Source: Lysobacterales bacterium
GTDB taxonomy: Bacteria > Pseudomonadota > Gammaproteobacteria > Xanthomonadales > Marinicellaceae
DNA length: 5,760 nucleotides
Direction of reading: 5' to 3'
Assembly: GCA_027083915.1 (NCBI GenBank)
Contig: JALWML010000191.1
Location: 1-5,760 of the forward strand
Under the pieces are notes generated by a model that ran no database searches, was not told the origin of the DNA, and was given only the letters and a program-made list of their open reading frames with translations. The translations under genes were made by a program, and so were the position numbers. This document shows, piece by piece, positions 1 through 5,695 of the stretch (its first letter is position 1; the number at the start of each line of letters is the position of its first letter).

Positions 1-316
1 GAGCAATTCTCTTTTCACTTTTATATAAGCCTGGGGCAATAAATGCCCAAATTTGATAGAGAACAAAGGGCATTGCAATAATAATGCCAAGAATAAAAAC
101 CATCTTAAATGGCGTAAGAAATGGTGATAATACACCTGTTGCAATCATACTACTGCCTTCGGGCAAATAAGCCATCACAGGTCTAGCCATTAACGCATAT
201 ATCTTACCAGCAAAAGGTAACTGGACAATAACAATAATTAAAATAGCCGCAACAGCTTTAATTAAGCGACTGCGTAATTCTATGAGGTGAGAAACGAAAG
301 TTTGTGGTTCAGACAT
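1..316 (-). CDS. tatC: Sec-independent protein translocase TatC, N-terminal part (cut by window edge)
   Basis: TatC is the multi-spanning inner-membrane receptor that, with TatB, recognises twin-arginine signal peptides and, with TatA, forms the export site for folded proteins. Reading leftward from the ATG at 314-316 the frame stays open to base 1, giving about 105 residues. The start MSEPQTFVSHLIELRSRL carries the family's cytoplasmic N-terminal signature, with E13 and R15 matching E. coli E15 and R17. The first membrane helix is about residues 20-36. The first periplasmic loop (about 37-72) contains P46 and the stretch GSSMIATGVLSPF. The second helix leads into AFIAPGLYKSEKR, where E101 corresponds to the signal-recognition Glu103 of E. 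coli. The start lies 8 bases past the tatB stop. A weak AGG at 324-326 overlapping that stop is the only Shine-Dalgarno candidate, so coupled translation is likely. The remaining four helices lie outside the window. Confidence 0.97.
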   Translation of the reverse strand, partial: MSEPQTFVSHLIELRSRLIKAVAAILIIVIVQLPFAGKIYALMARPVMAYLPEGSSMIATGVLSPFLTPFKMVFILGIIIAMPFVLYQIWAFIAPGLYKSEKRIA

Positions 317-324
317 TTTTTAAC

Positions 325-633
325 CTAAGATTTCCAGTCTTTACTTTGTGGCATTTTTTCACCTGCGTCTTTTGCAATTTGATTGAGTTCTTCGGTGACT
401 TCGCTGGTTAATTCTTTTGTTTCTTTAAGAATATTGTTTTCGGCTAATCTTTTATTGAGCTCTTCGGTTTCAAGTTCACTTTCAACTTCGCGCTTTACAT
501 TTTCAAAAGTTTGTTTAGCCTTACTTACGTAGCGACCGACTTTACGTGCAAGCGCAGGCAACCGTTCTGGACCAACAACAACCAGTGCCACCACCAAAAC
601 AAGAAATAATTCAGAAAAACCTATATCAAACAT
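325..633 (-). CDS. tatB: Sec-independent protein translocase TatB
   Basis: TatB is the single-span partner of TatC in the receptor complex for twin-arginine precursors. The 102-residue product opens with MFDIGFSELFLVLVVALVVV, which has the conserved polar E8 of TatB inside the membrane helix (about 4-20). It is followed by the hinge GPERLP (21-26) and a long basic amphipathic helix (about 27-60) rich in K, R and E. The GPERLP hinge and MFDIGFSEL start separate it from TatA. The tail is short: E. coli TatB has 171 residues, so the poorly conserved C-terminal extension is mostly missing here, which is tolerated in the family. The gene sits 18 bases after tatA and 8 bases before tatC. No AGG or GAG motif lies in the 18 bases before its ATG, so initiation probably depends on ribosomes finishing tatA. 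Confidence 0.97.
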   Translation of the reverse strand: MFDIGFSELFLVLVVALVVVGPERLPALARKVGRYVSKAKQTFENVKREVESELETEELNKRLAENNILKETKELTSEVTEELNQIAKDAGEKMPQSKDWKS

Positions 634-651
634 TGTGTTTGCTAGGTGTAT

Positions 652-882
652 TTATGATTTTTTAGAATCTTTAGATTCTGCTTTGTCTTCAACCTTCTCT
701 GCAACTTGTTCAGGTTTGTCTTCAGTTAATTCAGCCTTCTCATCATCTTTTATGCCTTTTTTAAAGCCTTTGATGGCTTCTCCTAAATCTCCACCAACGT
801 TTTTCAACTTTTTTGTTCCGAACAACATAATAACAATTAACAAAATAATTAACAGTTGCCAAATACTAATACCGCCTAACAT
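652..882 (-). CDS. tatA: Sec-independent protein translocase TatA
   Basis: TatA oligomerises in the inner membrane to form or weaken the passage used by folded Tat substrates. The 76-residue product begins [20 protein letters not shown], a membrane helix spanning about residues 5-20. The invariant F21-G22 hinge and TKKL follow, then an amphipathic helix with [19 protein letters not shown] (about 30-48) that closely matches E. coli TatA. The last 28 residues are a charged, low-complexity K/E/D tail, as usual for the family. Length is near E. coli TatA (89). The ATG at 880-882 is chosen because GGAG (889-892) lies 6 bases upstream and the family start aligns exactly. It is first in the tatABC operon, with a TATAAT box about 40 bases upstream. 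The IWQL start and FGTKKL support TatA over TatE or TatB. Confidence 0.97.
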   Translation of the reverse strand: MLGGISIWQLLIILLIVIMLFGTKKLKNVGGDLGEAIKGFKKGIKDDEKAELTEDKPEQVAEKVEDKAESKDSKKS

Positions 883-888
883 AACTTT

Positions 889-892
889 CTCC
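889..892 (-). promoter_or_regulatory. Ribosome binding site of tatA
   Basis: On the minus strand GGAGAAAGTT directly precedes the tatA ATG, putting the GGAG core 6 bases from the start codon. It is the clearest Shine-Dalgarno in the window and contrasts with the weak ones before tatB and tatC. This suggests that tat translation is loaded mainly at tatA, in line with TatA being needed in excess over TatB and TatC. Confidence 0.8.
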
Positions 893-919
893 GAAAAATA
901 CTTTCATTTAAATGGGGGC

Positions 920-948
920 ATTATAACTTTTTTTAAAGTAATGTTTAG
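920..948 (-). promoter_or_regulatory. Putative sigma70-type promoter of tatABC
   Basis: The minus strand reads a perfect TATAAT at 920-925, about 38 bases before the tatA ATG, which would leave a leader of roughly 30 bases. The -35 region is poor: at a 17-base spacing the hexamer (943-948) is CTAAAC. The spacer contains a run of seven A residues and a small ACTTT/AAAGT inverted repeat. An intrinsic terminator for the preceding gene ends about 100 bases upstream, so a promoter is needed in this interval. The -10 is the best candidate, but no transcription start can be read from sequence alone. Confidence 0.5.
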
Positions 949-987
949 CACAAAGCCAAATAATAGTTCATTGAGTGATTAAATCTT

Positions 988-1005
988 GATGAAAATTAAA
1001 TCATC
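988..1005. repeat. Short inverted repeat upstream of the tat promoter
   Basis: GATGA (988-992) and TCATC (1001-1005) form a 5-8-5 inverted repeat, overlapping one copy of a direct repeat ATTAAATC (978-985 and 995-1002, offset 17 bases). It lies about 65-80 bases upstream of the putative tat -10 box, where an upstream regulator could bind. Short repeats are common by chance in AT-rich DNA and I recognise no known operator consensus, so function is only a possibility. Confidence 0.25.
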
Positions 1006-1024
1006 GTACCCACAAAACAGGACC

Positions 1025-1070
1025 AAAAAAATTAATATTAACCCCGCAATATTATTTTGCAGGGTTAATA
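1025..1070 (-). terminator. Rho-independent terminator after the cupredoxin gene
   Basis: Arms 1057-1070 and 1036-1049 form a 14-base-pair stem around a 7-base loop (1050-1056). In the minus-strand transcript one position is a U-G wobble and all others pair, including the run CCC/GGG. The stem is followed after 4 bases by seven U residues (from A1025-A1031 on the plus strand). It begins about 47 bases beyond the cupredoxin stop codon. On the plus strand the wobble becomes a C-A mismatch and no T-run follows, so the element is directional. It separates the cupredoxin unit from tatABC. Confidence 0.88.
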
Positions 1071-1117
1071 ATGTTGGATGCAAAGGTCTCTTTTATTAAA
1101 AAAGAATTGAATTTTCT

Positions 1118-1816
1118 TTATTCGAAACCATCTGCATAAACCGTATCATCTACCCGTATTATTCCTGTCATCCCTACTCCTGGAGTTCCATGTTGTTCAC
1201 AATAATAAGGTACATCCCCAAAGTCATCAAACTTAACAAATACGTTCCATGAACTTGAACTTGGCTCTGATGTTAAGTTTTTACCCGTATTCAAACACCC
1301 TTCTGAGCACTCAAAACTATCATCATCCGCTCGCACATTGTGGAAGCCCTCTATTAATCTAAAGTTTACAATATCTCCTGGCTCAATAGTTAAATCAACT
1401 GGATCAAAAGTATTATTAATGACTTGGATGGTATGAACAGGTGATGAAACAGGAGCAATAACAGTGATATTTCCTGACATTCCTATGCCCCCTGAGTTTC
1501 CATGAACCTCGCAAAAGTAATTAAAACTACCGACGCTATTAAATGTAATTTCGGCAACCCAACCAGCGCTGCTTGGCGCACCATTTCCATCTGCTGGCAT
1601 AATTTCACAGTTGGTCGAACACCGAAATGATCCATCATCTGCCTTGACATTATGATTGCCACCTACATTAGTAAAAATGACCTTATCCCCTGCTTCAATA
1701 CTTAGGTTAGCGGGAGAAAAGGTGAAGTTTTGAACGGTAACGTTATGGACTGTAGCTAAGCTCGACAAGCTTAAAAATAGGGACGTGGTAAATAATAATA
1801 CATATTTTAATTTCAT
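1118..1816 (-). CDS. Secreted tandem-domain cupredoxin (plastocyanin/azurin-like copper protein)
   Basis: This is a 232-residue exported protein with two copies of a cupredoxin-like domain, probably a periplasmic or extracellular electron-transfer or copper-binding protein. Residues 1-21 form a Sec-type signal peptide (MKLK start, hydrophobic 5-20, likely cleavage after S-L-A21). It has no twin arginine. Domain 1 (about 22-120) has type-1-copper-like ligands H55, C102, H105 and M113. Domain 2 (about 127-222) has H159, C206, H209 and M216. Both share the patterns NFTFSP/NTFDP, IEAGD/IEPGD, HNVKADD/HNVRADD and FCEVHG/YCEQHG. Each also carries a CxxxC pair (C66/C70, C170/C174), possibly a disulfide in the periplasm. 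The protein ends VYADGFE. AAGAG (1826-1830) lies 9 bases before the ATG. The gene lies 80 bases after cca and is closed by its own terminator. Redox partner and substrate are unknown, and no gene symbol can be given. Confidence 0.85.
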   Translation of the reverse strand: MKLKYVLLFTTSLFLSLSSLATVHNVTVQNFTFSPANLSIEAGDKVIFTNVGGNHNVKADDGSFRCSTNCEIMPADGNGAPSSAGWVAEITFNSVGSFNYFCEVHGNSGGIGMSGNITVIAPVSSPVHTIQVINNTFDPVDLTIEPGDIVNFRLIEGFHNVRADDDSFECSEGCLNTGKNLTSEPSSSSWNVFVKFDDFGDVPYYCEQHGTPGVGMTGIIRVDDTVYADGFE

Positions 1817-1896
1817 AATTTGATACTCTTAGTTTAAATTATTTCCTTTCCCATTAACAAAAATAACAAATATTAAGGTTTTTTTAAAGCTAAGAT
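1817..1896 (-). other. 80-base cca-cupredoxin intergenic gap
   Basis: The gap is very AT-rich. I see no GC-containing hairpin with a T-run, so no intrinsic terminator for cca. TTGTTA occurs twice (1855-1860 and 1864-1869, minus-strand sense) as a possible -35, but neither has a good -10 at 16-18 bases; the nearest, AATAAT, is badly spaced. The cupredoxin may therefore be read partly from the upstream operon or from an unrecognised promoter here. AAGAG at 1826-1830 is its likely ribosome binding site. Confidence 0.4.
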
Positions 1897-3120
1897 TTAA
1901 TTTTGATTAAAATAATGGCGTTTATACCTCTTTATTCGTTTAATTTTTTGCTGAGCAATCTCATCACCAAGTTTTTCACCGCTAAAGCCTTTTTGAATCA
2001 ATTGCTGTACATCCACTGCTAACGCATCTTTTAAACAGGCTTTTAAGTAAGTTGCCTGTGGATAATCACTATCGAGCATTCCTAAACGCCCTGTGGCATC
2101 GGCTTGACAAGCTTGCAGATACTTATCAAAATTTTCAGGTTGTTGATAGGCTCCCGTTTTTTCGAACAATTTATGGATTGTTCCTGCTCGTAAATCATAC
2201 GCCATGTGAGAGTGCAAATGCCAACGACAGACATTAAGCGCTAACCTTTTATAATTTTTTGGCACCTTTAAACGATTACACACAGCTTCAACTAAAGGAA
2301 CACCGCTTTGTTCATGTCCGCGATGAGATGGTAAAATTTCCTTGGGGGTGATGCCTTTACCTAAATCATGAGTAAAAACAGCAAATGCCGTCTCGTTATC
2401 TAAGTCTTTTGCTTGGTCCATCGCCATCATGCAATGAATGCCTGTGTCTATTTCTGGGTGCCATATTTCAGTTTGTGGTACACCGAATAGGTTTTCAAAC
2501 TCGGGGAATAAAACTTTCAAGGCACCACAAGCCCGTAAAACCTTAATAAAATTTGAAGGTGTTGTTTCATTTAAAGATTTACTTAACTCTTGCCAAACTC
2601 GTTCTGCTACCAAAGCATCCACTTCACCATTTTGAACCATTTTTTTCATCAGGGCATTAGTCTGGCTATCAACAGTAAAACCATAACGGGCTGCAAAACG
2701 TGCAATGCGTAAAATTCGTACAGGATCTTCTGCAAATGCTTCAGATACATGGCGAAGATTACGGTTTTTTAAATCTTCTTGCCCATTAAAAGGGTCTATT
2801 ATTTCACCATTTTCATCATCGATTGCCATGGCGTTGATGGTTAAATCTCGCCTAGCTAAATCTTCTTCAAGTGTGACATCAACATCCGTGTTAAACTCAA
2901 ACCCATGATAGCCTTGTGCTGTTTTCCTTTCGGTGCGTGCTAAGGCATATTCTTCCTGTGTTTTCGGATGTAAAAATACTGGAAAATCTTTACCAATGGG
3001 TCGAAAACCTTTTTCTACCATTTGCGCAGGTGTTGCACCAACCACCACATAATCCCTGTCTTTAATTTCTCGATTTAATAATTTGTCACGAACAGCTCCA
3101 CCAACTAAATAAATCTTCAT
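1897..3120 (-). CDS. cca: CCA-adding tRNA nucleotidyltransferase with HD phosphohydrolase domain
   Basis: Cca adds or repairs the 3'-terminal CCA of tRNA from CTP and ATP without a nucleic-acid template. The 407-residue product closely follows E. coli Cca (412). The class II nucleotidyltransferase head has MKIYLVGGAVRD (1-12), the metal-binding pair D21-x-D23, the E-E-Y-A-L-A-R-T-E-R block (56-65) and R90-R91-D92-L-T-I-N-A-M-A. The neck follows with EDPVRILRIARFAARYGF. The C-terminal half carries the HD domain, with H-P-E-I-D-T-G-I-H (about 221-229), T-H251-D252-L-G-K-G and H-R-G-H (266-269). In E. coli this domain gives metal-dependent 2'-phosphatase, 2'-nucleotidase and 2',3'-cyclic phosphodiesterase activities. 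The ATG at 3118-3120 is preferred because it overlaps the slt stop as ATGA, has GGGTG 6 bases upstream and matches the family N-terminus. A GTG three codons earlier is less likely. Confidence 0.97.
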   Translation of the reverse strand: MKIYLVGGAVRDKLLNREIKDRDYVVVGATPAQMVEKGFRPIGKDFPVFLHPKTQEEYALARTERKTAQGYHGFEFNTDVDVTLEEDLARRDLTINAMAIDDENGEIIDPFNGQEDLKNRNLRHVSEAFAEDPVRILRIARFAARYGFTVDSQTNALMKKMVQNGEVDALVAERVWQELSKSLNETTPSNFIKVLRACGALKVLFPEFENLFGVPQTEIWHPEIDTGIHCMMAMDQAKDLDNETAFAVFTHDLGKGITPKEILPSHRGHEQSGVPLVEAVCNRLKVPKNYKRLALNVCRWHLHSHMAYDLRAGTIHKLFEKTGAYQQPENFDKYLQACQADATGRLGMLDSDYPQATYLKACLKDALAVDVQQLIQKGFSGEKLGDEIAQQKIKRIKRYKRHYFNQN

Positions 3121-5072
3121 TGAGCACACCCAACTGTTGCTAATTGTTCAGAAACCTTTTTGTTAGGCCATGCTTTGATAGGTTTTCCATCAACTGGAAG
3201 AGTCGGTAACCAGTAACTAATTCTCTTGGGTGTTTTATTTATCAGCCAATCATAGATAGTAATATTGGTCAAAATTTTAACCATATAATCCCGCGTCTCA
3301 CGATAGGGTATAGTTTCTGCCCAGATATCTGGCGAAGTTGGAAAACCTTGTAACCAATGATTCGCTTTTGTTTCTCCTGCATTATAAGAAGAAAGTGCTA
3401 ATAATGGATGTTCTTCAAACCGATTAAAAAGTTCACGTTGATAAAAGGTACCCAATTGCAAGTTAAAATAAGCTTGATGTAGCTGTTGTTTACCCGTGTA
3501 TTTTAAACCAAGTTTTTTACTCAATCTTTTGGCTGTTGGATCAATGAGTTGCATTAAACCGCGTGCATCTGCACGCGAAATTGCATCGGTTTGCCAAGCA
3601 CTTTCTTGGGTGATTATGGACATTATCCATTGTGGCAGCAACTGGTTTTTCTTGGCTAACTGCGTAATTTCTTGTTGATAAGCCAATGGATAACGCATTT
3701 TATAATTCCGCCACAAATTTAAAGCCCCCATTATAGCCGTCACTTTATTATACCAACCTTTTTGATAAGCAATATCGGCTAATGTTCTACGTTGTTTTGT
3801 ATTTAATTCACGATAGCCAGCAATCCATTCTTTTCTCGCTAAGCGAATCATGTCCAATGCAAAAAGCTCAAAAGCATTTTCAAGGTTTTCAGGCATTTTA
3901 TCAATTGCCTCTCCTTGCATGTCTTGGCTACAAAACTGATACGGCATTCGCATATGATCTGCTGCTAAGAACCCGTAATAATTGCTCTTTTTTGCTAATT
4001 TAGCAAAGATTTCTTTGGCTTTTTTTTGCCTATTTGTTTTAGCACTGGCACGCCCTAGCCAATATTGCCAACGGTCTTTTTGTTGTTGAAAATCAGGCAT
4101 GGCTTTAATGGCTTTGTAAACCGATTTCCAGCGACCTTTATATAAATAGTACCGTGTTTTCCATGCATTGATTTGCGCATCGTGTTGCGCAGGTGCTAAA
4201 TCATTCATGGCCTTGATGGTAAATGGCAAATAGTCTGTCGCCGCAAATAAGGCAATATTCCTATCCACGACTGCTTTTTCTTTGACACTAAAAGAATAAT
4301 GTTTTTTTAGTGCGTTCCACAGCTTGTACATGTTGTCGGGTTGTTTTGAAGCTAGGGCTTTAGATTTAAGGTAAACCAATTCACGATTTATTTTATTATC
4401 TTGCCAGTGCAGTGACTTTTTGAGGGTTTTATTTGGCTGTTCCATCAATGATAACGCGTGCTTTATCCATGCTGGTCGTTTTTTCATTTTTGTGACTAAA
4501 TAACGAGCAGTTGAAGCATTGTTTACTTTGTAAGCTAACTTGAATCGTTTAATGAGCAATTTATCATTAAGGTGCCCTTGTTTTTCCCACCATTTAAAAA
4601 CTGGATTACAAGCATCAGGTAATGAAAGTCCATTCATCCAAAAATCTTGGATTGCTTGCGGCAAGCCTTTGACATCAGCAGTCTCAATGCGAGCATGCAA
4701 ATACCAACAATGTTTTGTCTGCGACCCTTTATTGTTTTTATATCGTGCTAGGTATTTTTGCCACTTACCTTGTTTGCCAAGCTCATAGGTCAACATATTA
4801 TTGAGCAAATCATTTAATGGTGAATTTTTGTTTTGTTTAATAAAGTCCTCTATTGCCTTTTCAGGCAAATTTTTCATATCGGCTTTGAGTAAAGCATAAT
4901 CTAAATAATGATTAAGGCGATAATGAGGAAAATTTTTCTTGGCTAAAACTACAGCTTGTTCATCGCCTTTGAGTGCTTTTTTGTAGGTTTTTTTAAACAC
5001 ATCTTGTTGAGTTGTTAATGCACTCGCGTTAACAACAAACAACAACAAAATTATGGTAACAAATGTTTTCAA
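3117..5072 (-). CDS. slt: Soluble lytic murein transglycosylase, Slt70 type
   Basis: Slt cleaves the MurNAc-GlcNAc bond of peptidoglycan in the periplasm, releasing 1,6-anhydromuropeptides for recycling. At 651 residues it is close to E. coli Slt70 (645). A signal peptide covers about 1-18 (hydrophobic 4-14, A-S-A cleavage motif at 16-18). Residues about 20-440 are all-helical, repeat-like sequence corresponding to the U and L superhelical ring. The C-terminal lysozyme-like domain (about 475-625) has catalytic E490 in ITQESAW, then GLMQLIDPTA (505-514), SSYNAGETKANHW (561-573) and ETIPYRETRDYM (586-597), the GH23 signatures. The start is TTG at 5070-5072, overlapping the upstream TGA as TTGA. 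An in-frame stop lies three codons upstream and no ATG comes before the end of the signal peptide, so TTG is the likely start. The stop overlaps the cca start as ATGA. Only a poor Shine-Dalgarno is visible, which suggests coupling and modest expression. Confidence 0.96.
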   Translation of the reverse strand: MKTFVTIILLLFVVNASALTTQQDVFKKTYKKALKGDEQAVVLAKKNFPHYRLNHYLDYALLKADMKNLPEKAIEDFIKQNKNSPLNDLLNNMLTYELGKQGKWQKYLARYKNNKGSQTKHCWYLHARIETADVKGLPQAIQDFWMNGLSLPDACNPVFKWWEKQGHLNDKLLIKRFKLAYKVNNASTARYLVTKMKKRPAWIKHALSLMEQPNKTLKKSLHWQDNKINRELVYLKSKALASKQPDNMYKLWNALKKHYSFSVKEKAVVDRNIALFAATDYLPFTIKAMNDLAPAQHDAQINAWKTRYYLYKGRWKSVYKAIKAMPDFQQQKDRWQYWLGRASAKTNRQKKAKEIFAKLAKKSNYYGFLAADHMRMPYQFCSQDMQGEAIDKMPENLENAFELFALDMIRLARKEWIAGYRELNTKQRRTLADIAYQKGWYNKVTAIMGALNLWRNYKMRYPLAYQQEITQLAKKNQLLPQWIMSIITQESAWQTDAISRADARGLMQLIDPTAKRLSKKLGLKYTGKQQLHQAYFNLQLGTFYQRELFNRFEEHPLLALSSYNAGETKANHWLQGFPTSPDIWAETIPYRETRDYMVKILTNITIYDWLINKTPKRISYWLPTLPVDGKPIKAWPNKKVSEQLATVGCAQ

Positions 5073-5695
5073 CTGATTTCAGATTCCAATTGCTTGAGAA
5101 AATCCACCATGTAATCATGGCGTCTTTGCGCTTCATTTTGTGCCGCTTGGGTATGAAAGCCTGAGTTTAACTTTAACAATTTTGCATAAAAATGATCGAC
5201 CGTCCACTTTCTATCCTCTGGTTCTCTTTTTTGGCAAAAAGGATCGGATTCATTGTATAAAGTACAATCCATTTTACCACCTGTCATCATCATGCGCGCC
5301 ACGCCGATAGCACCTATGGAATCCATTCTATCCGCATCTTGTACAATCTTAGCTTCCAATGTTGTCGGTGTAATATTGGCAGAATAACTGTGGGCTGCGA
5401 TGGCATGTTTGATGGCTTCGATATTGTCTTGTGGGTAACCCCATTCAGACAACAACTCTTGAGCTTTATCTGCCGAAAGTTGTGAGGCTTTTTTACGTAA
5501 CTCAGAACTTTTAGAGACACTAACACAATCATGCAACCACACCGCTGGCATCACTATGCTTAAATCAGCACCTTCTAATTTGGCAAATTTTTCGGCATTA
5601 ACTGCCACACGACCAACATGTGAAGCATCGTGTGCGGCATCTGCTGATTCTAAATTATGAATATATTCACTAAATTTGTTAATCCATTTTTCCAT
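5069..5695 (-). CDS. yedJ: HD-domain phosphohydrolase, YedJ-like
   Basis: This 208-residue cytoplasmic protein resembles E. coli YedJ (231 residues), an HD-superfamily metal-dependent phosphohydrolase whose physiological substrate is not established. The HD metal set is visible: H26 in AHDASHVGRV, H55-D56 in WLHDCVS, H97 and H102 in KHAIAAHSYSA, and D120 in AKIVQDADRMDSIGAIGVAR (116-135). The C-terminal part keeps the YedJ block D-P-F-C-Q-K-R-E-P-E-D-R-K-W followed by DHFYAKLLKL, and ends in a helix. There is no signal peptide or membrane segment. GGAA (5702-5705) precedes the ATG by 6 bases, and an upstream ATG at 5705-5707 meets a stop after two codons. Its TGA overlaps the slt TTG start by three bases. 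It is therefore probably the upstream member of the slt-cca operon, although I see no functional link between the three products. The symbol rests on remembered similarity. Confidence 0.87.
   Translation of the reverse strand: MEKWINKFSEYIHNLESADAAHDASHVGRVAVNAEKFAKLEGADLSIVMPAVWLHDCVSVSKSSELRKKASQLSADKAQELLSEWGYPQDNIEAIKHAIAAHSYSANITPTTLEAKIVQDADRMDSIGAIGVARMMMTGGKMDCTLYNESDPFCQKREPEDRKWTVDHFYAKLLKLNSGFHTQAAQNEAQRRHDYMVDFLKQLESEIS

Noticed and set aside
926..939. ACTTT-4-AAAGT inverted repeat in the tat promoter spacer
   Set aside because: Five mostly A-T pairs around a homopolymer in AT-rich DNA are expected by chance. I do not call it an operator.
635..982. 115-codon plus-strand open frame opposite tatA
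   Set aside because: It is antisense to a clear tatA, is rich in S and F as expected from the complement of K/E-rich coding sequence, and resembles no family.
1896..1911. TTTAAT/ATTAAA inverted repeat at the end of cca as a terminator
   Set aside because: The stem is six A-T pairs only and no U-run follows at the right place. It is not a credible intrinsic terminator.
2052..2908. Three plus-strand open frames opposite cca
   Set aside because: All are short, antisense to a well-conserved gene, with no ribosome binding site or recognisable domain.
3118..3129. GTG start for cca adding three residues (M-C-S)
   Set aside because: The ATG at 3120 matches the family N-terminus exactly, gives an ATGA overlap and has a weak binding site at proper distance.
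3496..4788. Plus-strand open frames of 60-82 codons opposite slt
   Set aside because: They are shadows of the slt reading frame with no independent support.
5314..5532. 72-codon minus-strand frame inside the YedJ-like gene
   Set aside because: It lies in another frame of a gene with intact HD motifs and has no family resemblance.
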